From positions 3,472,001-3,536,000 of the forward strand of contig NC_012483.1 in the NCBI RefSeq assembly GCF_000022565.1: a DNA stretch of 64,000 nt. Reading direction: 5' to 3'. The DNA is from Acidobacterium capsulatum ATCC 51196. Its GTDB lineage: Bacteria; Acidobacteriota; Terriglobia; Terriglobales; Acidobacteriaceae. Position numbers and translations under genes: made by a program. Below, piece after piece: positions 1 to 8,843 of this stretch. How positions within the stretch are numbered: the first letter of the stretch is position 1; each line of letters opens with the position of its first letter. The notes under the pieces were generated by a model. That model was not told the DNA's origin. It searched no databases and was given only the letters and a program-made list of their open reading frames with translations.

Positions 1-250
1 ATTTATTCACGCGGCCGCTCAGCACCATCAGCGCGGCGTCGCGCGTTTCGGCATCGGTCACGCGCAGGCCCGCGATGAACTCGCTCTGCTTGCCCAGCTG
101 CTTGAGCGTGCGCGTGAGCTGCACGCCGCCGCCATGCACCAGCGCGACCTGATGACCGTCTTTGACAAGATCGGCCACGGCACGCGCACACGCCATGAAA
201 ATCTCAGGATTTTCAAGCGCCGCTCCACCGAGTTTGACGACGTATTTCAT
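1..250 (-). CDS. argB: Acetylglutamate kinase, N-terminal part (cut by window edge)
   Basis: Second step of arginine synthesis: ATP-dependent phosphorylation of N-acetylglutamate in the cytoplasm. The visible 83 codons start MKYVVKLGGAAL, the kinase's N-terminal Lys/Gly-rich nucleotide loop, and go on through ALVHGGGVQL, the substrate-binding glycine loop of the amino-acid kinase fold. The remaining roughly 200 residues lie outside the window. The ATG overlaps the TGA of argC in an ATGA, so translation is probably coupled. The frame gives a continuous family match, so identity is secure; the C-terminal feedback-control region cannot be judged. Confidence 0.93.
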   Translation of the reverse strand, partial: MKYVVKLGGAALENPEIFMACARAVADLVKDGHQVALVHGGGVQLTRTLKQLGKQSEFIAGLRVTDAETRDAALMVLSGRVNK

Positions 251-1302
251 TTGAGTCCCTCCGCTTCCTTCCAGCCGCACATCAGATTCAGGTTCTGCAC
301 CGCCTGGCTGGCGGCGCCTTTCAGCAGGTTGTCCAGGCAAGAAACGATGATGCATCGTCGTCCTCCCTGGTCCAGCTGGAACCCGATGTCGCAGTAGCTG
401 GTGCGGACCGAGTATTGAATCTGCGGCAGTTGCCCGGCGCCATAAATGCGCACCATGGGACTGGCGGCGAAGAATGCGCGATAGCAGCTCTCCACTTCTT
501 CAGCCTCTCTGGGCTCTGTGAAGTGAACGTAGATCGTCGACAAGATGCCGCGTGGAATGGGCAGCAGATGCGGAGTGAACACGATCTGCTCCCGCGTGAG
601 TTGCAACTGCTCCAGCAGCTCGCCCGTGTGCCGGTGGCCAAAAAGGCCATAGGCAGAGAGGTTGTCGGCCGCATACATGAAGTGCGTTTTGGCCGTGGGT
701 GCTTTGCCCGCACCCGAGACGCCCGACTTTGAATCGCTGACAATGCCGCGATTCAAGTCCAGCCAACCAGCTTGCGCCAGCGGTTTGAGCGCCAGAATCA
801 CCGACGTCGCATAGCAGCCGGGATTGGCGACAATCTCAGCGCTGGGGATTTCTTCGCGATGCAGTTCCGGCATGCCGTAGACGGCTTTGGCTTGTACGGC
901 CTGTGCCGTGGCGCTGCCCTCATCTTCAAAGGCATAGACGGCGCGATTTTCCACCGCCTGCAGCCGCCACGCGCCGCTCAGGTCCACCACGCGAATGCCG
1001 CGCGCGAGCGCTTCCGGCACCATGGCCCGCGACTGCTCATGCGGCGTGGCAAGCAGCAGCACCTGTACGCCTTCGTCCTGAAGGCGCCGCCAATCGAGCG
1101 GCTCAACACGCAGGTTGCGCGAGCCATTGTTGTCGAGCAGGTGCGGATGCAGATTCACCAGCGGCTCGGGCGTGCTGCCGGCGCGGCCCAGAAACAGGGG
1201 CGCATGCTCTCTGAATGCAGGGTGGTGCAACAGCAGGCGCGCCAGCTCCATGCCGGCGTAGCCGCTGACTCCCATCACCGCAACTTTAGCTGTCTGACTC
1301 AA
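247..1302 (-). CDS. argC: N-acetyl-gamma-glutamyl-phosphate reductase
   Basis: Third step of arginine synthesis: NADPH-dependent reduction of N-acetylglutamyl phosphate to the semialdehyde. The 351-residue length is normal. The N-terminus has a Rossmann loop (VMGVSGYAGMELARLL), and the catalytic Cys sits in VANPGCYATSVILAL about residue 160, as in the aspartate-semialdehyde dehydrogenase-like family. It lies between argR (28 bp upstream) and argB (ATGA overlap), so the three genes read as one operon, argR-argC-argB, presumably under the ARG boxes at 1820-1857. Confidence 0.96.
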   Translation of the reverse strand: MSQTAKVAVMGVSGYAGMELARLLLHHPAFREHAPLFLGRAGSTPEPLVNLHPHLLDNNGSRNLRVEPLDWRRLQDEGVQVLLLATPHEQSRAMVPEALARGIRVVDLSGAWRLQAVENRAVYAFEDEGSATAQAVQAKAVYGMPELHREEIPSAEIVANPGCYATSVILALKPLAQAGWLDLNRGIVSDSKSGVSGAGKAPTAKTHFMYAADNLSAYGLFGHRHTGELLEQLQLTREQIVFTPHLLPIPRGILSTIYVHFTEPREAEEVESCYRAFFAASPMVRIYGAGQLPQIQYSVRTSYCDIGFQLDQGGRRCIIVSCLDNLLKGAASQAVQNLNLMCGWKEAEGLK

Positions 1303-1330
1303 TTTCTCTCTGCCTTCTACGTGGATGGCA

Positions 1331-1777
1331 TCAGCCGATAATCTTTTCCAGCCGTTCGGCCAGAACGGTGGCGCGCTTCTGGTCAGGACAAATAATCAAT
1401 ACCGTGTCGTCGCCGGCCAGCGTGCCGACCACTTCCGGCCAGTCTTCGTGATCAATGGCCAGCGCCACGGGCTGCGCGCTGCCGGCCGTGGTCACCAGTA
1501 CGAGCTGGTTCTGCGCCTGCTTTACCTTCAGGCCAAAGCTGCTCATGACTTCATCCACGTCGGGCAGATCGTCCTGCTCGTCGTGGCCGTTGCCGTTGGG
1601 CAGCGCATAACCGCCGGGGCCCTTGTAAATGCGCAGCTCGTGGATATCGCGCGAGAGCGTTGCCTGCGTTACGTCAAAGCCGCGGCGCACCAGCTTGCGA
1701 CGAAGCTCGTCCTGGCTGGCAATGGGCCGCTGCGCGATCAATTCTCGAATTGCGTTGTGCCGCTCGTGTTTACTCAA
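1331..1777 (-). CDS. argR: Arginine repressor ArgR (TTG start)
   Basis: Arginine-responsive DNA-binding repressor, hexameric in known members. The open frame runs up to 1963, but the TTG at 1777 gives 148 residues, the usual family length, starting MSKHERHNAIRELI. The N-terminal winged helix includes RRGFDVTQATLSRDIHEL (the SR of the recognition helix is conserved); the C-terminal half has the arginine-binding/oligomerisation region with ICPDQKRA near the end. A longer start would put coding sequence across the ARG boxes, which argues for the short form. There is no clear Shine-Dalgarno sequence before the TTG. First gene of the argR-argC-argB operon, so probably autoregulated. Confidence 0.9.
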   Translation of the reverse strand: MSKHERHNAIRELIAQRPIASQDELRRKLVRRGFDVTQATLSRDIHELRIYKGPGGYALPNGNGHDEQDDLPDVDEVMSSFGLKVKQAQNQLVLVTTAGSAQPVALAIDHEDWPEVVGTLAGDDTVLIICPDQKRATVLAERLEKIIG

Positions 1778-1819
1778 GCAAAGAAATCGCGGCCTTATTT
1801 CGCAAGGCCGCGCCTCTCG

Positions 1820-1857
1820 AATGCATAAAAATACATTTCCATGTATAAATATGCATG
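1820..1857. promoter_or_regulatory. Tandem ARG boxes (ArgR operator)
   Basis: Two near-palindromic AT-rich 18-mers, AATGCATAAAAATACATT at 1820-1837 and CATGTATAAATATGCATG at 1840-1857, lie 20 bp centre to centre. Both have the TGNAT-N4-ATNCA core of ARG boxes, and 20-21 bp spacing is what one ArgR hexamer needs. They lie 43 bp upstream of the argR TTG and 131 bp upstream of gltB, in the divergent region. Confidence 0.85.
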
Positions 1858-1976
1858 AGGGGCTTGTCAAGTTGCCCAGCCGGCTTTGTTTTCTCTGGCC
1901 GGCGTCCACGGGAAACGGCCAGCCATCGGTGAACTCCAGACGAAAGAAAGCGCTTCGCCCCAAAGGCGAACGCCGT

Positions 1977-1982
1977 TATAGT
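1977..1982 (+). promoter_or_regulatory. Possible -10 of gltB (leaderless transcript)
   Basis: TATAGT lies 5 bp before the gltB ATG at 1988, so a start at the usual distance would fall on or next to the ATG. There is no Shine-Dalgarno sequence between them, and the -35 position (1954-1959, TTCGCC) is weak. This rests on sequence appearance only. Confidence 0.35.
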
Positions 1983-1987
1983 GGATT

Positions 1988-4900
1988 ATGGAACAGCGCA
2001 GCTCCACCGCTCCGGCCTCGTTGTCCGGAGGGTCCCATTTCTCTCTTCTAGACGCCCGGTTCGACCATGAATCCTGCGGCGTTGGTTTCATCGCGGCGCT
2101 TCGGAACACCCCGACCCACGATGTTTTGGCTATGGCCCTGACCGCGCTCTCGCGCCTGGCCCATCGTGGCGCAGTGGCCGCGGATGGTCTTTCAAGCGAC
2201 GGCATTGGCATTACTACGGGCATTCCCCGCGATTTTCTGCTGACGGAAACCGGCCTCACGCTGGCAGCGGGGCGTCCGCTGGGCGTCGGCATGCTCTTTC
2301 TGCCCGCGGATTTTGCTGAGGCCGAGCGCGAGCTGGTGGCCGCTCTGGCCGAGCAACAACTGGAAGTGCTGGGCTGGCGCGATGTTCCCACGCGTCCCGA
2401 GGTGCTGGGCCGCATTGCGTTGTCGAGCATGCCGGTGATCCGCCAGGTGCTGATTACCCCGAAGTATGCGTCCACGCCCCTCGATGAGCTGGACCGCCGC
2501 GCCTACCTGGCGCGCAAGCAGTTCGAGCGCAGCCATGCGAAGGGATATGTCTGCTCGCTCGGCTTTTCCACGCTGATTTATAAATCCATGTGCGCGGGCC
2601 GCCTGCTGCCGGAGTTCTTTCCCGATCTCGCAGACGAGCGCTACACCACGGCCTTCGCGGTCTTTCATCAGCGCTTTGCCACCAACGTTGCGCCCTCGTG
2701 GGATCGCGCGCAGCCTTTCCGAATGATTGGCCACAATGGCGAAATCAACACCATCTGGGGCAATCGCGCCCGTATGGATGCGCGTGCCGCGACGCTGCCC
2801 GATGAATTGAAGCCAATTTATACCGCCGATGGCTCTGACTCGACGAGTCTGGATGAGACCATCGAGCTGCTGACGCGCAATGGCCGCACGGTTGCGGAGT
2901 CAGTGCGCATGGTGCTGCCGCCCGCGGTGACGCCCAAGGACTCGGCCTTTCTGCAATACAACGGCGACTGCATGGAGCCGTGGGATGGTCCGGCCGCGGT
3001 GGTGTTTACGGATGGGCGCCTGGTGGGCGCCGCGCTAGATCGCAATGGCCTGCGCCCCTGCCGATTCTTTTTGACTGATGACGAATTGGTGATCGTCGGC
3101 TCTGAGGCGGGACTGGTCGATCTTGATCCCGAGCACGTCGTGCATAGCGGCCGTCTTGGCCCTGGCCAGATGCTGCTGGCCGACCTGGTGCGCCACGCTC
3201 TCTATGAGGATGAGCAGGTGCAGGCGCTGTTTGACGGCGTGGCTCCTTTGTATGAGGAACTGCTTGAAGACGCGACGCTCGAAGACGATGTTCCTGTGAC
3301 GCATCTTGAGGCCTCAGAGGTCAGCCGCCTGCAGCTCGGCTTTGGCTACACGCGCGAAGACGTCAACATGGTGCTCAAGCCCATGGTGGTGGACGCCAAG
3401 GATGCCGTTTGGTCGATGGGCGACGACACGCCGCTGGCTCCGCTGGCCCGCGCGCCGCGACCGGTATATGCATTCTTCCGGCAGCGGTTTGCGCAGGTGA
3501 CGAATCCGCCGATTGATTCGCTGCGCGAGTCCTGCGTGATTCGTCTGCATACGCGTCTGGGTCCGTGGCCTCACATTCTGGACAAGACCGAGCCGTTGCC
3601 CGGCTTGTCGCTGGCATCGCCGATCCTGTCACTGGGCCAGATGGAAGCGCTGCGCCAGCGCCGCCATGTGCTGGCCGATGAGATGCCGCTGGCGGTGCTC
3701 GACTGTGTCTTTCATCCGGAGTGCAACCTGGTGACGGCGCTCGACGACCTGTGTGCCAAGGCGCATGAGCTGGTGCGGGGCGGAGCTGCGATTCTGTTGC
3801 TAAGCGACCGGAGCTGCGGCGTGAACGCAATGCCGCTGCCCATGGCCATGGCGCTGGGCGCGGTGCACCATTCGCTGATTCGCAGCGGACTGCGCACCAA
3901 CGTGGGCCTGGCGGTGGAAGCGGGCGATTGCCGCGATCTGCATCATGTGGCCGTCCTGCTGGGCATGGGCGCGGGCGCGGTGTGCCCGTGGCTGGCGCTG
4001 GAGTCGGCGCGGCAACTGCAGCCGGAGAGCGGTGAAGCGAACCTGCTGCACGCGATGGATGCGGGTCTGGCGAAGGTGATGTCGAAGATGGGCATTTCGG
4101 TGGTGGACAGCTACCGCAGCGCGCATCTCTTTGATTGTCTTGGCCTGAGCCACGACGTGGTGGAGAAGTGCTTCGCCGGGACGCCGGCTCCGATTGGCGG
4201 CGTGGGCTTCCAGCAGATTGAGAGCAACTTGCGCGAGCTGTGGCTGGGCGGTTATCACGATGGCGGGCAGGCGGAGGAAGGGAAGAAGACCGATCTGCCG
4301 GATTATGGCTGGGTCCGCTTCCGCAAGGCCGAGCGCGCGGAGCCGCACTCCTGGCAGCCGCAGACGGTGCGTCTGCTGCAGTCGGTGGTGGGCACGGCGA
4401 AGTCCTCGACCGTGGCCGTGCTGGAGCCGGAGGCGCGCGCGCAGGCGTGGGCGGCCTTCCGCACGCAGACGGTGGAGCAGACGCCGACGGTGTTGCGCGA
4501 GCTGCTGCAGATTCGCGCTGCCGCGTCGCCGCTGCCGATGGAGCAGATTGAGCCGGTGCCGCAGATTACGCATCGCTTCATTGCGAGCGCCATGTCGCTG
4601 GGTTCGCTGAGCCCTGAGGCGCACCAGACCATTACGGCAGCCATGAACATGCTGGGCGCGCGCTCGAACACGGGCGAGGGCGGCGAAGACCCTGAGGTCT
4701 ACCAGCCGAAGGCCGAGCTGCCGCTGCTGAATGAGAAGGTTCCGGCAACGCTGCTGAACAACCGCATCAAGCAGGTGGCTTCGGCCCGCTTTGGCGTGAC
4801 GGCGGAGTATCTGGCGCATGCCGAAGAGATCGAGATCAAGATTGCGCAGGGCGCCAAGCCCGGCGAGGGCGGCCAGTTGCCCGGCCACAAGGTGACCGAG

Positions 4901-6436
4901 CTGATTGCGCGCCTGCGTCATGCGCAGCCGGGCGTTCAGCTGATCAGCCCGCCGCCGCATCATGACATCTACTCGATTGAAGACCTGGCGCAGCTTATTT
5001 TTGACCTGCGGCGGGTGAGCCCGAAGGCTTCGATTGGCGTGAAGCTGGTGGCCGAGTGCGGCGTGGGCACGGTCGCGGCCGGTGTGGCGAAGGCGTATGC
5101 CGACTACATTGTGATTGCGGGCCATGCGGGCGGCACGGGCGCATCGCCGCTGACGAGCATCAAGTATGCCGGCGATCCGTGGGAGCTGGGCCTGGCCGAG
5201 ACGCAGCAGGTGCTGCTGGCGACAGGGCTGCGCGGCCGCGTGCGGCTGCGCGCGGACGGCGGACTGCGCACGGCGCGGGATGTGGTTATTGCGGCGATGC
5301 TGGGCGCGGACGAGTTTGCCTTTGGCACAGCAGTGCTGGTGGCCCTGGGCTGCGATATGGCGCGGCAGTGCCACCTGAACACCTGCCCCACGGGCATTGC
5401 CACGCAGCGGCCTGAGTTGCGAGCGAAGTTCCGCGGACGGCCCGAGCACCTGGTGCGGCTGTTTGAGGAGCTGGCGCGGGATATTCAGCAGTTGCTGGCC
5501 GAGCTGGGCCTGCCCTCACTCGATGCGGCGATTGGCCGCACCGACCTGCTGGAGCAGGTACACTTTGACGGCTGCCTCGATCTGCGGGCGATGCTGGCGG
5601 CGAAGCCGGAAGGCGAGATTCGCTGGCAGGGCAAGGGCAATGCGCGGCCCGAGGAGCATGCCGCGCTGGACGATGCCTGGCTTGAACCGGGGCTGGCCGC
5701 ATACCGTGCGGGCGAAGGGCTGCGTATCGACACGCGCGTGAGCAACGAAGACCGCACGCTCGGCGCGCGCCTCGCGGGCCAGATTGCGGCGTTGCGCACG
5801 GCGGGCGTCGAGTCCGATGGCCTGCTCGACTTCCGGCTGAAGGGCATTGCGGGCCAGTCGTTCGGCGCGTTTGCTGTTGCTCCCATGCAGCTCACGCTCG
5901 AAGGCATGGCCAATGATTTTGTGGGCAAGGGGCTTTCGGGCGGCGAGATCATTTTGCGCGGGCAGGGCCGGGCGGCGCTGCACAGCGAGCTGCACACGAT
6001 TCTTGGCAACGTGGCGCTCTATGGCGCGACCAGCGGCGCACTCTTTGCCGCGGGCTGCGCGGGCGAGCGCTTTGGGGTGCGCAACTCGGGCGCGCTGGCG
6101 GTGGTGGAAGGCGTGGGTGACCACGGCTGCGAGTACATGACGGGCGGCCTGGTGGTGGTGCTGGGGTCTACCGGCACCAACTTTGGCGCGGGCATGACGG
6201 GCGGCCTCGCATGGATCTATGACGAAGACGGTGCTTTCGTCGAGAAGCAGCGCTTCCATACGAGCTTCCTGCATCCGGAGCCGTTTGCCACGCTGGACGC
6301 CGAGGCACAGGCGAGCATTCACAACCTGGTCTCACTGCATGCGGAGAAGACCGGCAGCACGCGGGCCTATCGCCTGCTGGCGAGCTGGGACGAGCTGGCT
6401 CCGCGCTTTGTGCGGATGACGCCGAAGCCGCAGTAG
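1988..6436 (+). CDS. gltB: Glutamate synthase large (alpha) subunit
   Basis: Transfers the amide of glutamine to 2-oxoglutarate to make two glutamates. The 1482-residue length fits GltB. Domains in order: a class II glutamine amidotransferase whose nucleophile is Cys30 in HESCGVGF after a 29-residue propeptide; a central domain; an FMN/2-oxoglutarate synthase domain about residues 850-1200 containing MSLGSLSPEAH, NTGEGGEDP and GHAGGTGASPLTSIKYAG; a 3Fe-4S Cys cluster in GCDMARQCHLNTCPTG; and the C-terminal beta-helix. No GltD beta subunit is adjacent, so the electron-donating flavoprotein must be elsewhere or replaced by ferredoxin. It diverges from argR, which fits glutamate supply for arginine synthesis. 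Confidence 0.97.
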   Translation: MEQRSSTAPASLSGGSHFSLLDARFDHESCGVGFIAALRNTPTHDVLAMALTALSRLAHRGAVAADGLSSDGIGITTGIPRDFLLTETGLTLAAGRPLGVGMLFLPADFAEAERELVAALAEQQLEVLGWRDVPTRPEVLGRIALSSMPVIRQVLITPKYASTPLDELDRRAYLARKQFERSHAKGYVCSLGFSTLIYKSMCAGRLLPEFFPDLADERYTTAFAVFHQRFATNVAPSWDRAQPFRMIGHNGEINTIWGNRARMDARAATLPDELKPIYTADGSDSTSLDETIELLTRNGRTVAESVRMVLPPAVTPKDSAFLQYNGDCMEPWDGPAAVVFTDGRLVGAALDRNGLRPCRFFLTDDELVIVGSEAGLVDLDPEHVVHSGRLGPGQMLLADLVRHALYEDEQVQALFDGVAPLYEELLEDATLEDDVPVTHLEASEVSRLQLGFGYTREDVNMVLKPMVVDAKDAVWSMGDDTPLAPLARAPRPVYAFFRQRFAQVTNPPIDSLRESCVIRLHTRLGPWPHILDKTEPLPGLSLASPILSLGQMEALRQRRHVLADEMPLAVLDCVFHPECNLVTALDDLCAKAHELVRGGAAILLLSDRSCGVNAMPLPMAMALGAVHHSLIRSGLRTNVGLAVEAGDCRDLHHVAVLLGMGAGAVCPWLALESARQLQPESGEANLLHAMDAGLAKVMSKMGISVVDSYRSAHLFDCLGLSHDVVEKCFAGTPAPIGGVGFQQIESNLRELWLGGYHDGGQAEEGKKTDLPDYGWVRFRKAERAEPHSWQPQTVRLLQSVVGTAKSSTVAVLEPEARAQAWAAFRTQTVEQTPTVLRELLQIRAAASPLPMEQIEPVPQITHRFIASAMSLGSLSPEAHQTITAAMNMLGARSNTGEGGEDPEVYQPKAELPLLNEKVPATLLNNRIKQVASARFGVTAEYLAHAEEIEIKIAQGAKPGEGGQLPGHKVTELIARLRHAQPGVQLISPPPHHDIYSIEDLAQLIFDLRRVSPKASIGVKLVAECGVGTVAAGVAKAYADYIVIAGHAGGTGASPLTSIKYAGDPWELGLAETQQVLLATGLRGRVRLRADGGLRTARDVVIAAMLGADEFAFGTAVLVALGCDMARQCHLNTCPTGIATQRPELRAKFRGRPEHLVRLFEELARDIQQLLAELGLPSLDAAIGRTDLLEQVHFDGCLDLRAMLAAKPEGEIRWQGKGNARPEEHAALDDAWLEPGLAAYRAGEGLRIDTRVSNEDRTLGARLAGQIAALRTAGVESDGLLDFRLKGIAGQSFGAFAVAPMQLTLEGMANDFVGKGLSGGEIILRGQGRAALHSELHTILGNVALYGATSGALFAAGCAGERFGVRNSGALAVVEGVGDHGCEYMTGGLVVVLGSTGTNFGAGMTGGLAWIYDEDGAFVEKQRFHTSFLHPEPFATLDAEAQASIHNLVSLHAEKTGSTRAYRLLASWDELAPRFVRMTPKPQ

Positions 6437-6437
6437 G

Positions 6438-6457
6438 GCGCACCTTCGGTGCGTCTT
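6438..6457 (+). terminator. Weak hairpin after gltB
   Basis: A 7-bp hairpin (GCGCACC, loop TTC, GGTGCGT) starts two bases after the gltB stop, followed by only a short TCTTC tail. It may be a weak terminator. Confidence 0.35.
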
Positions 6458-6662
6458 CAGCGGCCAGTCCCCAGTTGTCAGAGTCCGGCGGCTTCTTTTC
6501 TGCCGGTGCCGACTGGGAAAAGGACGATCCCACGCAAGCCAGGCTCTGGTTTGCGTGGGTGCGTGGCTTCCGCCGGGATGCGATGAGCGCGGGTAACGTT
6601 ACTCGGAAGGCAAAAAAAACATCTATTAACGTCCTGCAAGCTGTTGATATTGCTGGACTTGC

Positions 6663-6692
6663 GGGACATTAGGCTGGCAAGTCCTTTAGAAT
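6663..6692 (+). promoter_or_regulatory. Promoter of small-RNA copy 1
   Basis: GGGACA at 6663-6668 and TAGAAT at 6687-6692 with an 18-bp spacer fit a sigma-70-type promoter. Both hexamers and the spacer length are kept in the second copy. The A-run at 6612-6619 could act as an upstream element. Confidence 0.55.
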
Positions 6693-6698
6693 CAACGC

Positions 6699-6785
6699 GA
6701 ATTACCCCCCCTTGAAGACCTGCAGGAAAAGGGAAAAGCTCAGAAAGAGACCGGCTTGGCGGTCTTTTTCTGAGCTTCTATTTCC
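6699..6785 (+). ncRNA. Candidate small RNA, copy 1
   Basis: A transcript starting about 7 bases after TAGAAT would be near 87 nt. Its 5' end is single-stranded and carries CGAATTA followed by a C7 run; the 3' end is a 17-bp hairpin (6737-6753 with 6760-6776, one G-U pair, 6-nt loop) followed by TCTATTTCC, like an intrinsic terminator. An unpaired C-run could pair with ribosome-binding sites. No known RNA family could be assigned. Confidence 0.5.
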
Positions 6786-6965
6786 ATGATAGCGGATAGA
6801 GGGGAAATTACCGGCAGGGGCTGGCCGGGACTGGCCGTCCAGCCGGGCGCGCCTTTGGCGCATGCGTACTTGGGGGGAATTGCAGAGTCGCGGCTTCGGA
6901 TTGGTCGTTATAAGCCGACATATGAGAAGCGATCACAGCCCTCTTGCTAGGGAGGTAGACGCTTG

Positions 6966-8174
6966 CTAGACGAAGTGTATTTTCAGCTTGAAATGCGGAG
7001 AGTCGAGGTCGACTGCCTTTTGCCAACGCGCAATCAGCATTGCATCGAAAGCAATCATTCTAGATGTTTTCTCGCTCAAGAAGGCCATATGTCCCGCGGC
7101 TCGCATTAAATCCATCAACTCACTTGGATCGAGTATGTGTAAGTACGCTCCGTGCTGCCTCAAGAACTCCTTCAAAAGGTCTCCCCCAAGCGCATCCTCA
7201 GACGTCAAAAGCGATAGCTCTGGCACGAGCACAATACAATGCGGCGGCATCTCTTTATTTATGGTGACGGCTTCCCCAGAGGCACTAGTCACCTTCAACC
7301 CAACTCGGATGTTGCGGCTCGCGCCCGGTAGTTGCGCAAGGGCTTTCTTTATATTCTTAAGGACGTTCTTTCGAAGTCTAGACCTAGGCGGAAGCTCATC
7401 GCGCTCCAATACAGCTAGGGTCTTTGACTCGATGAGGAAGCAACCGCCTGGATAGTTGATCAAAACGTCTGTGAGTTCACGATCCTGCTTTTCTTCCTTG
7501 ACCACTGGCCCTCTATAGGCACCAGAAGGAGACAAATTATCAAGAAGCCATGTGCATAGCTCTTCCTGTTGATCTCCTTCATTCTCAGTCAATATCCCAA
7601 TAGGGCTAGCCACAAGTTGATTTGTGATGTAGTGGCTCGTTATCGCATTCCATTTGAGTGGCTCTTTCGTGCGCAGAGCGATTGAGAAGGTAGATCCTGA
7701 TAATGCTGCATCTATGGCGGCCTCTGCCAGTCTCGAGTCTTCTTGGGTCTTAACGCGTGAAGAGAAAACAATAGGCGCTCGGATGATCGAATCCAGCGGA
7801 GAGAGAAGTTCAAAATGGACATTCGCCCAGCAGACATTTACGGCCGCTTCATTAAAGAGAAATAACGGGAACGATCGAATCTTGGCTAAATCGATCAACG
7901 CAGAGAACTCATCCTCCGTTTCGACTAGCGACCAAATAGCCGCGGGCTTGTTGTCGTATTCATCGATCAACACCGCATACAAGAGTTCACCGGACGAGAG
8001 TTGTTCGATCAGAATGCTTAGATGTGCCCGTCTGATCAGATACTTGAGGGTTAGAGTCGCACCTTTGAAGATGAGAGTCGTTTCTGAGCCGCTGCTGCCG
8101 ACCGACTTCACGAAACGCGCAAACGCCGGGGCTGACAAAAGCTCTTGGCGAAGCTCTGCGGACGGTAGATGCAT
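6966..8174 (-). CDS. Low-GC protein with PD-(D/E)XK-like nuclease motif
   Basis: A 402-residue protein I do not recognise as a named family. Residues 230-255 contain RELTDVLINY followed by CFLIESKTL: Asp236, then Glu249-Ser-Lys251, the D-x12-ExK spacing of PD-(D/E)XK nucleases, resembling NERD-type domains. The N-terminal 200 residues look alpha/beta and have no catalytic signature I can name. No signal peptide or membrane segment is apparent. Base composition is near 48% GC, well below its neighbours, and it sits alone between the small-RNA repeat and a repeat-rich gap, so lateral transfer is likely. A defence or DNA-processing role is possible but is inference. The start at 8174 is the only good ATG; its ribosome site is weak. 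Confidence 0.75.
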   Translation of the reverse strand: MHLPSAELRQELLSAPAFARFVKSVGSSGSETTLIFKGATLTLKYLIRRAHLSILIEQLSSGELLYAVLIDEYDNKPAAIWSLVETEDEFSALIDLAKIRSFPLFLFNEAAVNVCWANVHFELLSPLDSIIRAPIVFSSRVKTQEDSRLAEAAIDAALSGSTFSIALRTKEPLKWNAITSHYITNQLVASPIGILTENEGDQQEELCTWLLDNLSPSGAYRGPVVKEEKQDRELTDVLINYPGGCFLIESKTLAVLERDELPPRSRLRKNVLKNIKKALAQLPGASRNIRVGLKVTSASGEAVTINKEMPPHCIVLVPELSLLTSEDALGGDLLKEFLRQHGAYLHILDPSELMDLMRAAGHMAFLSEKTSRMIAFDAMLIARWQKAVDLDSPHFKLKIHFV

Positions 8175-8843
8175 TTGCTCGATTCTAACGAAAGTAAAAT
8201 GCCAACGCTCTTTCGCAGTGAAACAGTGACGGAACTGATCTCGCGGTCCTGGTAAACGCCGTTATCGCCTGCGATCTCCTGATGGTAGGTCTTGGGCTAT
8301 TTATCGTCGATTCGCTCCTTATGAGGCAGCCTTTGCCGATGCGTCGTGCTAGGGCGGGAGCTGTGCCCTGACATGAGGCTTCTTTGGGTATGGCGGGGGC
8401 TTCGAGTGCGTTGGTTGTGGATGGTGGGAGAAAAATGGGGCGGCGTCTGGGCGCGGGGCGTTGCCGGGATTCTTCGGCCTATGGCCTCAGAATGACGATT
8501 TTTGCGATGTTGTTGGAACTGCTCCACTCAGACTTCGGGCTTGTATGGGGAATCGAGGTCTTTCCCTCAGGGGCTGAAGCCCAATCTTTTGCGCGCGGCG
8601 AAATGGCATGGCTAAAGCCATGCCCTGATACAAGTGTGCGCGGTGGTGACCTGGGGAATGCGTGTCCCTCCACTCACTTCGTTCGGCCGGGATGACAAAT
8701 CAAGTGGAAAGACCCGGCTCAAGCAAAAGATGTTTGCGTCGGGGTACTGGTTGACCTGTCCGATGATGATCGAGAACCCACATCTCTTCGAGATGTGGGG
8801 CACCCGTCGACACAGGGCTTGCATGGAACACCGGTTGGGTGGC
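8175..8843. repeat. Non-coding gap with dispersed repeat block
   Basis: I see no gene here. From about 8461 to 8705 the sequence repeats phrases found at 60300-61320: GCCGGGATTCTTCG, TTTCCCTCAGGGGCTGAAGCC, AAGCCATGCCCTGATAC and TCGTTCGGCCGGGATGACAAA. At 8774-8803 there is a hairpin of the CCCACATCT...AGATGTGGGGCACC type. The 8175-8460 part shows nothing definite. Confidence 0.6.

Larger units (their letters stand above)
6612..6820 (+). repeat. Dispersed structured repeat, copy 1 (small-RNA locus)
   Basis: About 210 bp that aligns end to end with 59559-59769. Conserved in order: an A8 run; ATTAA(C/T)GTCC; GTTGAT; GGACATTAGGCTGG(C/T)AAGT; CTTTAGAATCAACGCGAATTA with a C-run; a long hairpin; and AGCGGA plus GAGGGG. 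Between the copies, changes in the hairpin keep pairing through G-U pairs. It contains a promoter and a terminator, described separately. Confidence 0.8.

Noticed and set aside
3800-5449. 549-residue minus-strand ORF inside gltB
   Set aside because: Arg/Gln/His/Ala-rich composition of a shadow frame; gltB covers it with continuous family motifs.
6612-6820. Integron attC site
   Set aside because: GTTGAT/ATCAAC ends do not fit RYYYAAC/GTTRRRY, and a promoter plus terminator fit better.
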